DNA of 64,000 bases, taken from assembly GCA_007844125.1 (NCBI GenBank), contig CM017560.1:3148125-3212124 (forward strand), read 5' to 3'. The notes beneath the pieces are model-generated. The model ran no database searches. It worked only from the letters and a program-made list of their open reading frames with translations, and had not been told where the DNA came from. The translations under genes and the position numbers were made by a program. Origin of the DNA: Sinonovacula constricta (Eukaryota; Mollusca; Bivalvia; Cardiida; Solecurtidae). The first letter of the stretch is position 1, and every line of letters starts with the position of its first letter. This document shows, piece by piece, positions 37,273-50,265 of the stretch.

Positions 37273-39690
37273 GTAAATATAGATCAACAGATAAACAAAA
37301 ATATGTATTGCATAAAAAACATTAAAAATATAAATCAACACAATTATATTATTAACATCATTCATGTGCACATACACCTTAAGCAAACGTTACATATTAT
37401 TAACTTTTAGCCTGCTAAGCATGAATGTCAGCATTGAATGACAAAAGAAAGCAGGGGAAAAATTGGTCTAGAGAGGAAACTGCATTTCTTTAGGTGTAAC
37501 TGCAAGATGTGGATAGCAGCCATTTTTTGTAAATATTTCTGACACGCCTTAGACTTGCCTATATTTGCAACTGATATTTATTTGCGATATCATAAAATAC
37601 ATGAGCTTCATGAAAAGGGAAAATCCTATTTTCGGCAGTTACGCTAGGTTGCAATTTACAAAGTCATATTCGACAGTTTATGACACACACCCCACGATCT
37701 GCACTGTTTCCTACTATGACTCTATCAATACATTTTATAATCTTTGCATAAAGTTAAAAGTCGGTTGCTTAAAATTACAATGGGTGATGAACAAATGTAG
37801 CATTAAAGGAGGTTAATATTAGTTATAAATTATTTATAATGATGATTGAATTTTGATGATGAAACAATAATACATTGGTTATAGGGATAATAGAAAACAA
37901 AATGCAAGTTATAACAATGATATACATATCGTGGTATGATTAAAAGTAAAAATATTAAAATGATGGAAAAAAACAACAACCACTATACTTATTATAAAAT
38001 TGATGATAATAATATCATAATGATCAAAATATTAATACATTAATGTTTTTTTTAATTATTTCAAAATATATTACTTGCATAATTTTCAAACTTACTTATA
38101 AATTATAATTTAACAAAATTATAGCAAATGTTATAATAAAAACAACATACATCATTAAGAACATGACCAGTACAACTGCGAAAAAACAGAATTGCCCATG
38201 TCTGACTGCATTTAGAAATGGTACTAAATGTATGTCCCTAATGTGAAATATCAATTATTTTTTCTGGATTTTGACTAGACAAGCTTACATAAATTCTAAT
38301 AAAACAAGAAAGAGATTCATTCAAGTTTACAAAAGTATATTTAGTGCTTCCAATAACAAATACTTGTTTTATACTTGCAACATTTCTGTATATTTAAACA
38401 AGTTTTATAAATTGTATATCAAAAACACTAAAGATAAGAGACTTTAGAAAAAAAGAAGAAGCCAAAAACACATTGATGCTGCTAATTATGAAAACTGATG
38501 ATGGTAATGAATCTAGTGAACAGCATAAATTTATGCATCGAAAGGTTAAACTTGGTCCCATATGATTATCAGTATAAGAAAAGATGAAAGATAGAAATGA
38601 CATGACATGACAGCAGTATATAGAGATATATTGAAAATGAGATATTGCACAAGTACATTAACTTTGCATTGTCCAAACCTTCCGGTGGTTAAACACCATA
38701 AAGGTCCCACCCAGCAGTTTGGATACATAGTTTAACAATTTCCAATATTAAAAGATATTATTTATATGTCTTTTAATGTACAAAATACATTAAATCTTTC
38801 AAACAATATGAGTATTTTCCTTAAAATATGTAGTTTGTTTTATAAGACTACACTGGAAAGCTTTTACCATTTTCGTTGAAAGAACTGTCCAAGAAGTTAC
38901 TTTTACAACTTTATTGTATGGCTAAAGCCGATTTTTTTTTTTGAGAAAGACATAAACTAAGCAAAGACAAAATATTAAATTGGAAAAGTGCTTCAGTTTA
39001 TCTAAACATAACAGAGCAATCACAAGGTACAAGTGCTTTTTTTTCTATTTTCTATTTTGCGGGGGCAAATTGCTGACAGGACCTTTAAAGCATAGCATAG
39101 TAAGAAAGTACTAATCATTTTAACTTTTTATATCAATTTTATCTCATAAATTATTGAAAAACGAATACATGCTCAATAAACTGAAAGAACTAAACAACTG
39201 GAAAGCATTTTTCCTGTTAAATGTTAGTTAGCTATTACATAATTGCTACTTATACATTTAAATAAAAGTAAATAATTTTGTTTCATGTTTAGTGTTTAAC
39301 AAGGATTTATCAATAGTTATTATTAACTTTATTTGCAAGTAGGACCATGAGAACTGAAAAGGTGTAGCACAGTAACCATTTTGAAGTTTTCTAACCAAAT
39401 AAGCGATTCATTTTTACAGTATTTTTCAGTCAAAAAGAAATTTAAAAATGTATGGCTTATTTGGTCACATTATAATAAAGACAGCAAAGATGTGGTTTAA
39501 TACCTTTTTTTCAAGGGGTCATTCAGAATTTTGCAGACAATGGTACCGTCTCATTAATATTAACTTGTACATAAAGGATTACAAACTTAAATCTTTATGA
39601 AAATACCAAAAATTTAAATGACACTAACTTCATTATCAATCAAACAGTTGTTTTCTGTGCTGTAAAGTCTGAGCCCAATGTTTTCAAATC
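37273..39690. other. AT-rich intergenic, nothing recognised
   Basis: No supportable gene, RNA gene or transposon end was seen in this stretch on either strand. Confidence 0.5.
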
Positions 39691-39698
39691 AATAATTG

Positions 39699-40350
39699 CA
39701 TGTCAGATTCAACAATGTACACATAACTTTAACACTGCCTGACAGATTTAACAATGCACACATTACCTCAACACTGCATGTCAGATTCAACAATGTACAC
39801 ATAACTTTAACAATGCCTGTCAGATTCAACAATGCGCACATTACCCCAACACTGCCTGTCAGATTTAGCAATGCACACATTGACTAAACACTGCCTGTCA
39901 GTTTCAACAATGCACATATTACCTCAACACTGCCTGTCAGTTTCAACAATGCACACATTACCCCAACACTGCCTGTCAGATTTAGCAATGCACACATTGA
40001 CTAAACACTGCCTGTCAGTTTCAACAATGCACATATTACCTCAACACTGCCTGTCAGTTTCAACAATGCACACATTACCCCAACACTGCCTGTCAGATTT
40101 AGCAATGCACACATTGACTAAACACTGCCTGTCAGTTTCAACAATGCACACATTACCCCAACACTGTCATTCAGATTCAAAATGCACACATTACCTCAAC
40201 TCGGTAGTCCGATTCAACAATGCACATATTACCTAAACACTGCCTGTCAGATTTAACAATGCACAAATTACCCCAACACTGCCTGTCAGATTCAGCAATG
40301 CACATATTACCTCAACACTGGCAGTCCGATTCAACAATGCACAAATTACC
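39699..40350. repeat. Minisatellite, 39 bp unit, about 16 copies, with a 117-bp higher-order repeat
   Basis: The unit reads 'tcagatt(t/c)aacaatgcaca', 'cattacc(c/t)caac', 'actgcctg'. A trimer of 117 bp containing the variant 'ttagcaatgcacacattgac' recurs at about 39859, 39976 and 40093. Because the unit length is a multiple of three it leaves frames open on both strands (up to 134 codons on plus, 63 on minus); without start context or splice sites these are judged repeat artefacts. Confidence 0.95.
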
Positions 40351-43050
40351 TCAATTTATGGAATTTATTTGATGGCTGTTTTTCATATTTTCATCTTTTG
40401 TGTCCTCATGGCCTTCTCTGAATTCTTTTAGTATATTTGTTTTGTATATGAAAAATATATATCTCATCATTTGAATATATACATTGGGGATGTTCTGAGT
40501 TCTTTCTAGCATCAGGCCATTAACTCTTAGCCTGTTCTTCACGTATTTATAGGGCTTAGGCAAATAGTCTAGATCCAGATGTCCTTAATTATGCTGACTG
40601 GCTAATGATTATACAAACACAATTTGCTTATTTGAGTTGTGGTTCTCCCAAAGAAATTGCAATGCTGCATTAAGAAACTACCTGTCTTTAGAGACCATTT
40701 TAGTCCTGTCCCTTTAGTCTTTTAATACAGGTTTGACTGCATCTACAATCAAGCCAAATAATTATGGCGTGTTTACATTTACAATATTTGTCTACAATTT
40801 CTGAAAGATCCCTCACATAAATACCTGTTATTAGATTATTTTTTAATTCTTTTTCCTGTTGAACCATTACACAATTGTAACATTTTACTTACATTTCTGT
40901 ACTGTATATGATGTATTTGTATCATTTGGATATACATGTATAGCAAAACAGGTCTGGTTTTGTGCAAATGGAAATGTTTGGTTACATGAACAAAAGTTAT
41001 GTCTCGATGCAACCTGGTTATTTAACTTTTAAAAAGCGCATCTCCAAACAATAGGACAAAGAATAAAACAATGAACGAACATCAAGATTGCATGACCCCA
41101 AATGTAGAAAAAATCCTCAATCCAGCTCAATATTTGCCCCAGATATTTGCATTGCTTCTTGTTTATAGTAATTACAGCTTTGTCATTATTTCACATTTAT
41201 AGTGACCAGGCCTGTATCCCCTCAACTGGGGGTGTCAAAGATGCAGGTAGATTTCATTTGTCGGTGTGTTTTCCCATAAATCCTAGTTTGCATATTAGGA
41301 AAGAAAATAATTATAATTAAAAAAAATAATCTGGCTATCTTAACAACATTTTTCATTAGTAAACAATCATTGCAGTATCATTGGAATTTATGCTTAACAA
41401 ATATACATTAATATTGCCTGAACTGAGATTTCTGTTTGGTGTTCATGTATGGGTTATGCATAATTTCAAAGTAGAGTATTTATGGAAGTTATACTAAAAC
41501 TCGTCTTATGAATAATACCAAAATTTCCAGTGGAGAAGCTGTGGCAAACAAAGCTGTATTGAATTAGATTGTTGGACCAGTGGAAATGTAACTAACTATA
41601 ACTATTTCTCTAAACCATACACCTTAGTTTCGGCACATCAACAGATTATTATATTGAATTTCCAAACAAAGGTTAATTAAAACTTGGACAAAAATATAAC
41701 AGACAGGGCATACATCACCAAACTACTGTCATGTTCCAGTACAATGTTCATTTGGATTTTAGAGAAAAATAAACATTACTACAATAACCAACTTTTATGC
41801 AAACCATTTAGTAAAGTATCACCTATGGTAAATATCAACAGATCAGTAACATTTTTTCAATATTCAAATTAACTTTGCACTTGGGCAACACAAAATATAA
41901 TTTATTTCCAAATTAGTGCGATTTCTGGGTAAAATCTTTTTGATGTCTTTAAAAGTCTGAAAGAGCAGTATTTCTGAGCCAACGAAAACTGCACAAATTA
42001 GTTAAGTATTATTGCTACAAATGTTGTTTACTTAAGCTGCAGATCACTAGATTATAACATTATCATCAGCTTAGCAATACATCTTTCCTTTTATATTTTT
42101 AATTGATACTGGAAAATATGTCTGTAAAACTGAAATTATTGCAAAAAAAGATGTACGAACAAAATACTTCCAGTATAAAAGTCCTTCTGTTAATTTTAGA
42201 AAAAATTACAAATACCCTCCTGTAAATTTTCCTATGCAGATAACTACCCTCCTGTAAGTTTTCGACAAATTGCAACATTGTTAAATATGTTCACAGTTAA
42301 GTCTCATAAATACAATGATAATAACATGGACTTAAATTCCAATCTTCGAGATTTTATATGTAAGTGATTTTGTCTGCTTTTATTAAATTTATAGTAAACA
42401 TTTTGTCCACCTTTGCTAAAATGAACAGAAGGGATTTTGTCCCTGGAAGGTTTTTGTCCTAAAAATGCTAAGAACTATTGTCACTTACTAGAACTATTGT
42501 GTTTTAATTTGCTTGGATATAACTTAAAATTGCATTTGTGCGCTATTCTATGTCAGAAATCAATATCAAAACTGTGACTCTATTTCTTAATTTACACAAA
42601 AATAGCTCCTAGTTATAAGATACAACAAAATTCGTGTTCACATGACCTGAAAAAGCTTTAAGTACACTGAAAAATCTACTGCCTACCTTGACTGGGATGC
42701 AAGTTGGCAAATAAACAAGAACAACTCTGGCTAATGCCATCACTCTGCATCACCGTCAAGGAGTGCCTGATAAGGTTCGTTAGTGGGCAGTTGACAGCTA
42801 ATGTTATACACATGGCCGCCTGAGATACCTGTGATTATCTCTACATAGTCTACAAAATTTGTGCATGCAGGCCTTTTCTAAAAAATATGTTCCAGCTAAA
42901 TTGGGGTGCCAAGGGCCCCCTCGGACCAAAAATCTTTTCATTAAACAACCAAATAAATAAATAAAATATTGTTACATGAACAGATCTTGCAAAATGTCCT
43001 ACATCTGCATGAAAAGTGAACCATAAGGACATATCATCATGACAAAAATG
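40351..43050. other. Intergenic, nothing recognised
   Basis: AT-rich sequence without supportable coding or RNA features. Near 42190-42265 'taccctcctgtaa(a/g)ttttc' occurs twice, about 35 bp apart, which is only a minor direct repeat. Confidence 0.45.
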
Positions 43051-43300
43051 TATTCCCTAACTGAGCCATATGGCATACTAAGAAATCCGCTCTGACATTG
43101 AGGTCTATTCTTAGCAGGAATCCCAGTCATTCTTGTTTATAGACTTTAAAACAATAAACTTTTTAAATGTTGATAAATGAGTTTTACTACTCTTAAAATT
43201 GAGATACTGTTGAAAAATCTTTCTGCAAAAAATTATGCACAAATATTCCAAACTGAGGTCAGATATAGTTACATACATTTGACAGGATACTACCATAAAA
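43050..43300. repeat. Dispersed repeat family 2, copy 3
   Basis: 'tattccctaactgagccata', 'ctctgacattgaggtctatt', 'tagcaggaatcccagtcatt', 'cttgtttatagacttt' and 'gaggtcagatatagttacat' appear in the same order as at 21486-21790. It lies about 130 bp downstream of the UBE2Z stop codon, probably in or beside its 3' UTR. Confidence 0.65.
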
Positions 43301-43433
43301 ACTAAAAAAAGTAATTAAATGTGGACATTTTCTTGAATGGAGCTCGGTATGACACAATAGTCACAAGATGTATTTTTATAGGATTGCAACAATGGAAGAT
43401 AAGAGGCCAATTCCAAAGATCACATTATCACTA

Positions 43434-46400
43434 TCACCGTGAGTTGGAGCTACTGTCGTTGTCTATATCTGAACACTCTTCATCATCCGATGGTGAGGTT
43501 TGTTTAGCCTTCAGTCTTTCTTTGATAGCTTGTAATCGACAAAGGATGGAATCAAAGTCATACTTTCCTCTTTTCTCACCAAATGGATCCTGAAATCAAA
43601 CAGAAGCATAAGAATCATGGTCATGTGAATAGAAAAAGACTGTGAATTGAAGAATAAGGAACTATGATGAGACAAACGTACAAACGTAAACGTCATATTT
43701 GTTGACCGCAACATTGAACAAATCTAGTAAGGAGGCCATTTTGTATCATAACTGGATCAAAACTATAACTGAAAAAGGACAAAACAAACAAAAAATAATA
43801 CATAAGCTGTTAATTTAGTCAACAGTGTGTTAAAAAGCAAAGCAATATTGAACACTGTGGCTGTAAGACATACAAAATATTTTTACCAAATTATTACCTG
43901 AACTGGTCCAGTAATTAGATCAGGTTGTTAGGCGTTGATAAGAAGTTCTCCACCATTGGTGCACTAGTTAAAAAGACAACATACCTGCATAGTTTGTCCC
44001 TGGAAGTGAGCCATGTTTTTGCACACACTCTCATAGGAGTCGTAGTAGTCTGGGAATGATTTCTCCATCACCTCACTAAACAAAAGCAAAATGTTTATCT
44101 CTACAACTTTGGATAAATTTTGTATTTTGTTTGTTTGGTGTATTAAATAAATATGATAATATCAGTAGGCAGATTACATATTAGGGCAGATTACCTATTA
44201 GAGCAACCAGTATAATCATGCATTATAATTATCCTTCAATTACAGCAAACCATTTGAAAAAATTCAGTGTATGTTGCTTTGTCTGCTCATAAAATCCAAC
44301 TGGGAGTAATCAAATAAAATAGTAGGTTTGGTTATATTTAAACATGTGAAGTAACTAAACTTTCATTCCAATTTATGCAATGACAAAAATATCAGCTTCG
44401 CAGAACTGCAGTTATTATCAACAATAGTAATTTTTTTTTTTTAAAATGAACCAGGGTCATATCTGTATTTCTCACAAAATCTAACCTGGAGCTATCAGGC
44501 CCATGTTAAGTCAGTAGGTTTATAAGAATATCCTGCATATGCAGTTGGCACACATGGCATGAGAAAGTCATAAGCATTATCCAAATTACCCTCATAGGTA
44601 CCCAGTTATACTCCTGGCTAATTTCTAACCCAAGACAATTAGAAGTGACCTGACCAGTATTCAAACCAGGAACCTCATGAACTACAGTCCCACCTCTGGA
44701 CTGTCTCAGTCTGCCTTCAATAAATGATTAACCTTCTTCTTACCATAGAGGTGCTGGACAGGCACATTTCCCCTCCAACATATCACAGACAGCCACACGT
44801 AGAGTCTCATGCTGGATGATGTTGTTGTAGTTCTTTGAATCACCTGCATTTCTTTCCTAAAAAAATAAATTAAGAAATTGTACAATGTACTATTCATATT
44901 AATTAACTACATGTCAAATAATAAATTTATGACTAAGGTAGCTATTATATATCCATAACAAGGATGGCAAAGGTTACACAATATGTAACCTGTAAACCTT
45001 TAGTGTTTGACTGGTTAACCTGGCCAATAAACCATCAATTAATTAAGTAGTTAAAAGTACATTATTTGAATTGTTTGCATATAACCTGTCTTAAGTTGGC
45101 CTGGCCACATGTTATACATGACATAAAGAATCACATGATTCATATTTCACTTTTTTATTAAAACAACTGTTTCTCTACCAACACCAAGCCAATCAGTGTA
45201 TTCTTTACTGACAAATATACATAACGGTAACATAAATAATTTAAAGCACCTCATCAGACATCCACGACCGACCCTTTCAGTTATTCTCCATTCATCGCCT
45301 GTAGGGTTATTTAGTTCTCTTTTCACTGTTTCTGGTATGATATGTCATTGGTCATTTAATAAATTCAATGAAGATTTCAGTCCAATGATAAGCTTGTTCT
45401 TTCATTGTTTCGACAGACTTGTCAAAATGGCAATATCATTGTTATACTTCTAGTCTCCACGCTGAAGAGTATGGATTTTGTTAGCAGTATCATGACTGGC
45501 CAATTCTTGTTCTATTCAGTTTGATAAGATGACAGAAAATTTACCAATAAACCCACAGTCAACAAATGTAGTTAAATGGAATAGTCGAACATGGGTGTCC
45601 TACGATGTTCAAAGCAATACTAGGCTGTTTAGCTCAAAATGGCACAAATAGCTGAAAAACAGTGCATGCCTTTCATTTCTTAAAACACAATAATTTTATG
45701 GACAGCATGTTCACCTGGACATGGAATTTTAAATGCATTATTCTAATCAATTATGCATGGAGGTTTAACAAAGGTTTTGCTTTATCGAGCAAAAATGATC
45801 AAAGCCAATCATAATAAGGTAGATAACATACTGTACAGAAGCCAGGTTCATTATGGTATGGTTTTTCATTCAGCAAGGACTGTATAGAGATGAGGACACT
45901 GGACAGACTCTGGGCGGGGCTCCATGCTGGACCTGACCATGTCCTGAAATGGGTTCACATGTACATGACTGAACTTGGAATAATACTTTATGGCTTAAAT
46001 AATAAAAGTAATCTGTGCAGCAAGATGTTTTGCACAAGGGCTTTTCCAGCAGTACTGTGTTAACATCCACTAGACATTATGCATACACTGCTATGTTTGT
46101 TGAAGTTGCAAGTAGTTGTAAAATTTGTAATATTTGTATTGGTAAACATAGACATAACTATTTTATGTTATAAAATCATATTCTAATATTGCTAGAATGT
46201 AAGTGTAACAAAGGCACTTAAAGCGGCTTGAGTATTATCACTCTATCTGAGAGAGTTTAATTTTAACAATGGCAAAGTTCATCTGGTCACTCACAGAACC
46301 AACAGACCTTAAAGATGAGCATATTCATATAGGGACTGCATGACATAACTTGGGCAATCAACAAATTGCTTGACAAAATAAAGTCAGAGAGGAAGTAAAA

Positions 46401-49400
46401 TAAGGACCAAGAAAAAAAGAATCAAATGGGAACATCACAAACCATACCTGAAGGGCACCTTCAGAACATCTGTGACATATTTTCAAAAAGAAGAAATTAA
46501 ATGTAAATTTAAGGCGGCAAAGAACCCTCAAGCAAATCTGGTTGACCAAAAGACAAAAGACCTATCTACCTGATCAAATGTTAGTAAAAAAAAAGAGGCA
46601 AAAATGCAACATGACCTATTCATGGGAGACAGAGACAATCGTAAAGGCAAGATTCATGGAGCATAGAAGACCAAGCTCTAGTACAAGCACGGTACCAGGC
46701 TACACTCATTTAAATGAGCCTGGACACATAGCTGGTCTGGATTATGTGGATATTCTTCACAGAGACCGTTCATTGTTTGACCGAGGTGACAAGGATGCAA
46801 AGTTTGTTGAGTTCTCAAACCTTCCCTAATTATGGATGGAGGTCTCCAAAACTTGTCTCATACATGGGATACAGAGTTATCTACGCTTAACTCCCTCAAT
46901 TGATGTTAATCCCCAGTAGATAGTCAGTCTGCTGATACTGCTCACAGTTGTGGATGGAAGTCCAAGTTAGCTTTCAAATCTGAGAGTTTATCATTCTTTT
47001 TGAGCCATATTTTAGGGACCTGTCGCAACATGGAGGTGTTTCAAGTAAATTGGCAAAACATTTTAAGAAAAATGTTCAATGGAGATTTTACTTATAACAC
47101 ATACAGTCCTAGAACTGCACGTGGTCATGATCATTAAAAAAAACTAGGACGCTAATGGTTACTAACTTTGTAACTTTTCTGAATAACCAGTTAACAAGGA
47201 ACCAGTTAACTGCCTGGTTAACCTCCTGGTTAACCGTGTACAAATTCTTTTTGTACAGTTTAAAATTCATTTTTATTGCTAATATACTGTATTTAACTTG
47301 TTTAGAACATGTAAATGCATTATTTATTGCATTACTAGATATAGTTTGTGTTCTACTTTCTGTTTCAGTTGACTTATACTACCGAAATGTGACTTTCACT
47401 TGAAAGTGTATGTCTCCATTTTCAGATTATAGCTTTGTGGTCACTGAGAACTGCATATAACGGACATCCTTCAGTATATTCTGCATTTGTAAGGTAAACT
47501 TAAACTTTTAAAGCATAGTTTCACTTTTGTTAATTAACATTGATTTATACTAGCAACATTCCTTTGCCATTAACATATGAACTTCGGCTGCATACTTTAA
47601 GGCCTACAGTTAAAGCAGAAATATAACAGCATATTTCCACTGACAAAAACACATCAGGTTTAATTTCCTGAAAATACATGGCATTTTCCTGTTAATGTCT
47701 TTATGTCTGCTGAAGTGACCAAATGATGCGGATTTTAAAATATGTCTTAACTGGAAATTAGACCAGATTTTCTGTAAAAATGTAATTTAAATGGTACAAG
47801 TCTGAATATAAGTAATATTTGCATCTTAACAGACTATTTGACGAAGAATTAACTGGTAACACCTAACAATCTGCCACCTGGCAGATTGTATTTTACCAAG
47901 TACAGAGTCCAATAAGCCAAGTGTCACCAGCATGTAATAAACAACAGCACAATCAACTGAACTAGGACAAAGTTAATATTAATTGTGACTAACAGTAAGG
48001 GATCGTCGGACTTAGGGGTTGTCAATGAAAATGAAACTCCACAAGAAGTAGATGTCGGACAGCCAAAATTGGACAACAGGTGTTAGGATCACCATGGTGA
48101 TGGATAAGGTTCGACCATGAATTTGGTCATCTGGATACTAAGCTACTTGTATGACACAGTTAAGTGTATAATGCCAGGTTAACCTAACCAGAACATCATA
48201 ACTAATTATCAGTTTCAAAAATGGTTAATAGATTCATTGGTTAACCATTAGCATCACTATTAAAAACCATTTCAATTTTGTCATGTATTACGTAGAAGGC
48301 TACTCATATTGTTAAAACTGGGTACAGATTTTCTGGAAGCAGTAGTATGGCTATGCTTAACCTGTGCTTAACCTAAAAAGACTTGACAATGATAATCTCA
48401 ATTGACTGAGTCAAACTCTAGCTCTGAACAGAGATGGGTGGTAGACTGTAACACGACACTGTGTAAGCCAGGAAAATGAGATGTTAAATGGCTGATGATG
48501 ATAATGATAAAAAAATGAATTATAAAAACTAAGCATTACCCAAGAATGCTAAGGCAAACTTTTCCATTCTTGTACAAATTGGGATTGAATCGCACTTTTC
48601 CATCACCCTGTGGTTTGTAACTTTACCCTTGGTGCCCGTATAGGGTAGTCTGGTGGGCATCGAATTAAAAAGTAGAAAAATCCACCCTCATATGGTGTAT
48701 CAAATGGTCCATTTATCAAGGCATGAATCTGAAAAAGAATACAATTTCACCCACAATTTTAAAATAGTATATAGTTATAAGAATTTTTACAATAAACATA
48801 AAAATTTAAAAATCCATAAAAAGCAGCAACATCTTGGATAACCCTAAACATGTAACAGTTTTCTATAATTTAGTAAAGGTACTATTAAATTTCAAGAGAA
48901 AAAAAAGAAGTAATTTGGGGACCCAAAAGATAACAGTATTACAAATTATATCAAACATTGTCCTGCATTCTAATCTTAATATTTTCTATGTTGTATAAAG
49001 TGACATAATTTCTGTGTGACAAATAGATGACACATTCAATTGCCTGTTGTGTATATATAATAGGAAAATGTGCAGGCATTTCAACAAGTACAATGAAACA
49101 ATAAGATATAAATGCTGAAAAGAAAATAAACATTGTCTATGTTGTTTTTTTTCAATTGTATGTCCAATATTAAAATTACAGAACAAATGAACCTCACCAT
49201 TGTTATATCTTCTTTATCTGGGACAATGCATATTCCTGGAGGTGGCTCTTGATATATGGTCATCAGATCTCTGAGAAGAAGACAATACATTTATCAAAGT
49301 ATTGAACTTGTAAATATTCCCACTCTATAGCCTCCTAAAATATGAGTTCTGGCTCCTATGGTGTGCTTGTGGTTATGCCCAGACATCTATCAGGGGTCTT

Positions 49401-50265
49401 CTTTAACTCAAACAGTTTCAGGCTTGTCACTGACCATTACCGTGCTGCTGGAATATTTACTGTTGTAAGTGGGGGGGCACCCCCTGACTGCTTAGCCTCT
49501 CACCGCGTAGGTTTGAGTCACTTTCGGTGTGAAGGACTTAATCTGGGAAGGTCTTCCAGCTGACTTGTGATGCACCGATGGTTCTACCCAGACATTGGTC
49601 CAGGTTCTTCCTTCGCCAAAAAGCTGGACGTTGCTATAATGTTCGTAGCTGGTCGCTGTGATGCATTTCAAAACAAAAACAAATATCAACCCGATTTCGG
49701 CGATTAGATACATCATTTACATTGTTGGGGACTCTATACTATGGAGAGTTGTTATTTGATATGAAAATAGGAAAACTGGAAGTATTTAAAATAAAATGAA
49801 TTCTGAATAAACTGCTGTGTTTAGCAATTCATAATGTCCTTACTATCTTCAAACAGCAACTGATTTTCAATGAAATCTTTAGAAATGTAATTATTTAAAA
49901 TAAAAAAAAAGAGTAAATCAAAGATTCGAATAAATGTAGAAAAAAGGAAACGCAAATCAATTAGGCCAGCATAAAGGTTAGTTGCAAAGAAAAGTCTTGC
50001 CATGTAGACCATTCGATTGTGAACAAGAATTAAAGTTTTATAAAAGCCTTCTACTTTCAGTTTGAGAGTGAGACTAGAGTGTCAACACTGACCTTTTAAT
50101 ACGCATTACACATTGGACAGATGGTTTTTCTTTGTCCCAGTCGTTACTCAGCACTGGATCCCATGGAATTAGTCCTAATGAAGCAAGGCCCGATGGAGAT
50201 TCTCCAACGGGAAGGTAAGTGTCTGATTCGTCCATCTCTGTTTCGGATTTTGATGCGGACGCCAT
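43434..50265 (-). CDS. UBE2Z: Ubiquitin-conjugating enzyme E2 Z (UBE2Z/USE1)
   Basis: Seven minus-strand exons: 50265-50093, 49270-49198, 48728-48540, 45943-45832, 44856-44744, 44075-43985 and 43589-43434. The product is about 301 residues. It opens [14 protein letters not shown], then [20 protein letters not shown] and [14 protein letters not shown], then the UBC core ([47 protein letters not shown] with the catalytic Cys at about residue 140; [28 protein letters not shown]) and the long C-terminal extension typical of this family ([48 protein letters not shown]). UBE2Z accepts ubiquitin, and FAT10 in vertebrates, from the E1 UBA6 in the cytosol and nucleus. The first ATG sits in a YY1-like AAAATGGCG with an ETS-type CCGGAA about 30 bp upstream. 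Oddity: the GGG at 48606-48608 adds one base and shifts the frame just before the active-site segment; either an assembly indel or a real lesion. Confidence 0.93.
44520..44705 (-). repeat. Possible tRNA-derived SINE relic
   Basis: On the minus strand 'ggttcctggtttgaatactgg' lies downstream of 'ccagaggtgggactgtag', an arrangement resembling pol III box A/B sequence. Stems are poor. It lies in the UBE2Z intron between exons 5 and 6. Confidence 0.3.
46560..46900 (+). pseudogene. GIY-YIG endonuclease fragment, probably from a Penelope-like retroelement
   Basis: The plus-strand frame (46542-46829) reads [20 protein letters not shown], then [17 protein letters not shown] and [20 protein letters not shown] with [10 protein letters not shown]. 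This resembles the later part of a GIY-YIG nuclease domain as found at the C-terminus of Penelope-like elements (the GET...[15 protein letters not shown]...H and ...DREWFERGVKEA..I pattern). After a stop the next frame continues [15 protein letters not shown], which fits the usual continuation. The start of the domain and any reverse transcriptase are missing or unrecognisable. It lies antisense in the third intron of UBE2Z. Confidence 0.65.
49470..49690 (+). repeat. tRNA-headed SINE with an internal conserved core
   Basis: The head contains 'ctctcaccgcgtaggtttga' plus 'gtcac', a pol III B-box in a tRNA-like context. The middle reads 'ggaaggtcttccagctgact' and 'gatggttctacccagac', a core I recall from SINE families widespread in bivalves and other metazoans. 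The tail reads 'gctataat...tggtcgctgtgatgcatt' with A-rich 'caaaacaaaaacaaa'. It is antisense to UBE2Z, in its first intron. A tail fragment of the same family lies at 11820-11876. Confidence 0.7.

Noticed and set aside
39696..40236. Open frames of 63 to 134 codons on both strands
   Set aside because: Products of the 39-bp tandem repeat; both strands open equally, no start or splice context.
48608..48627. A 19-nt GT...AG micro-intron that would restore the UBE2Z frame
   Set aside because: Far too short for animal splicing and it would delete six conserved residues; a one-base indel is simpler.
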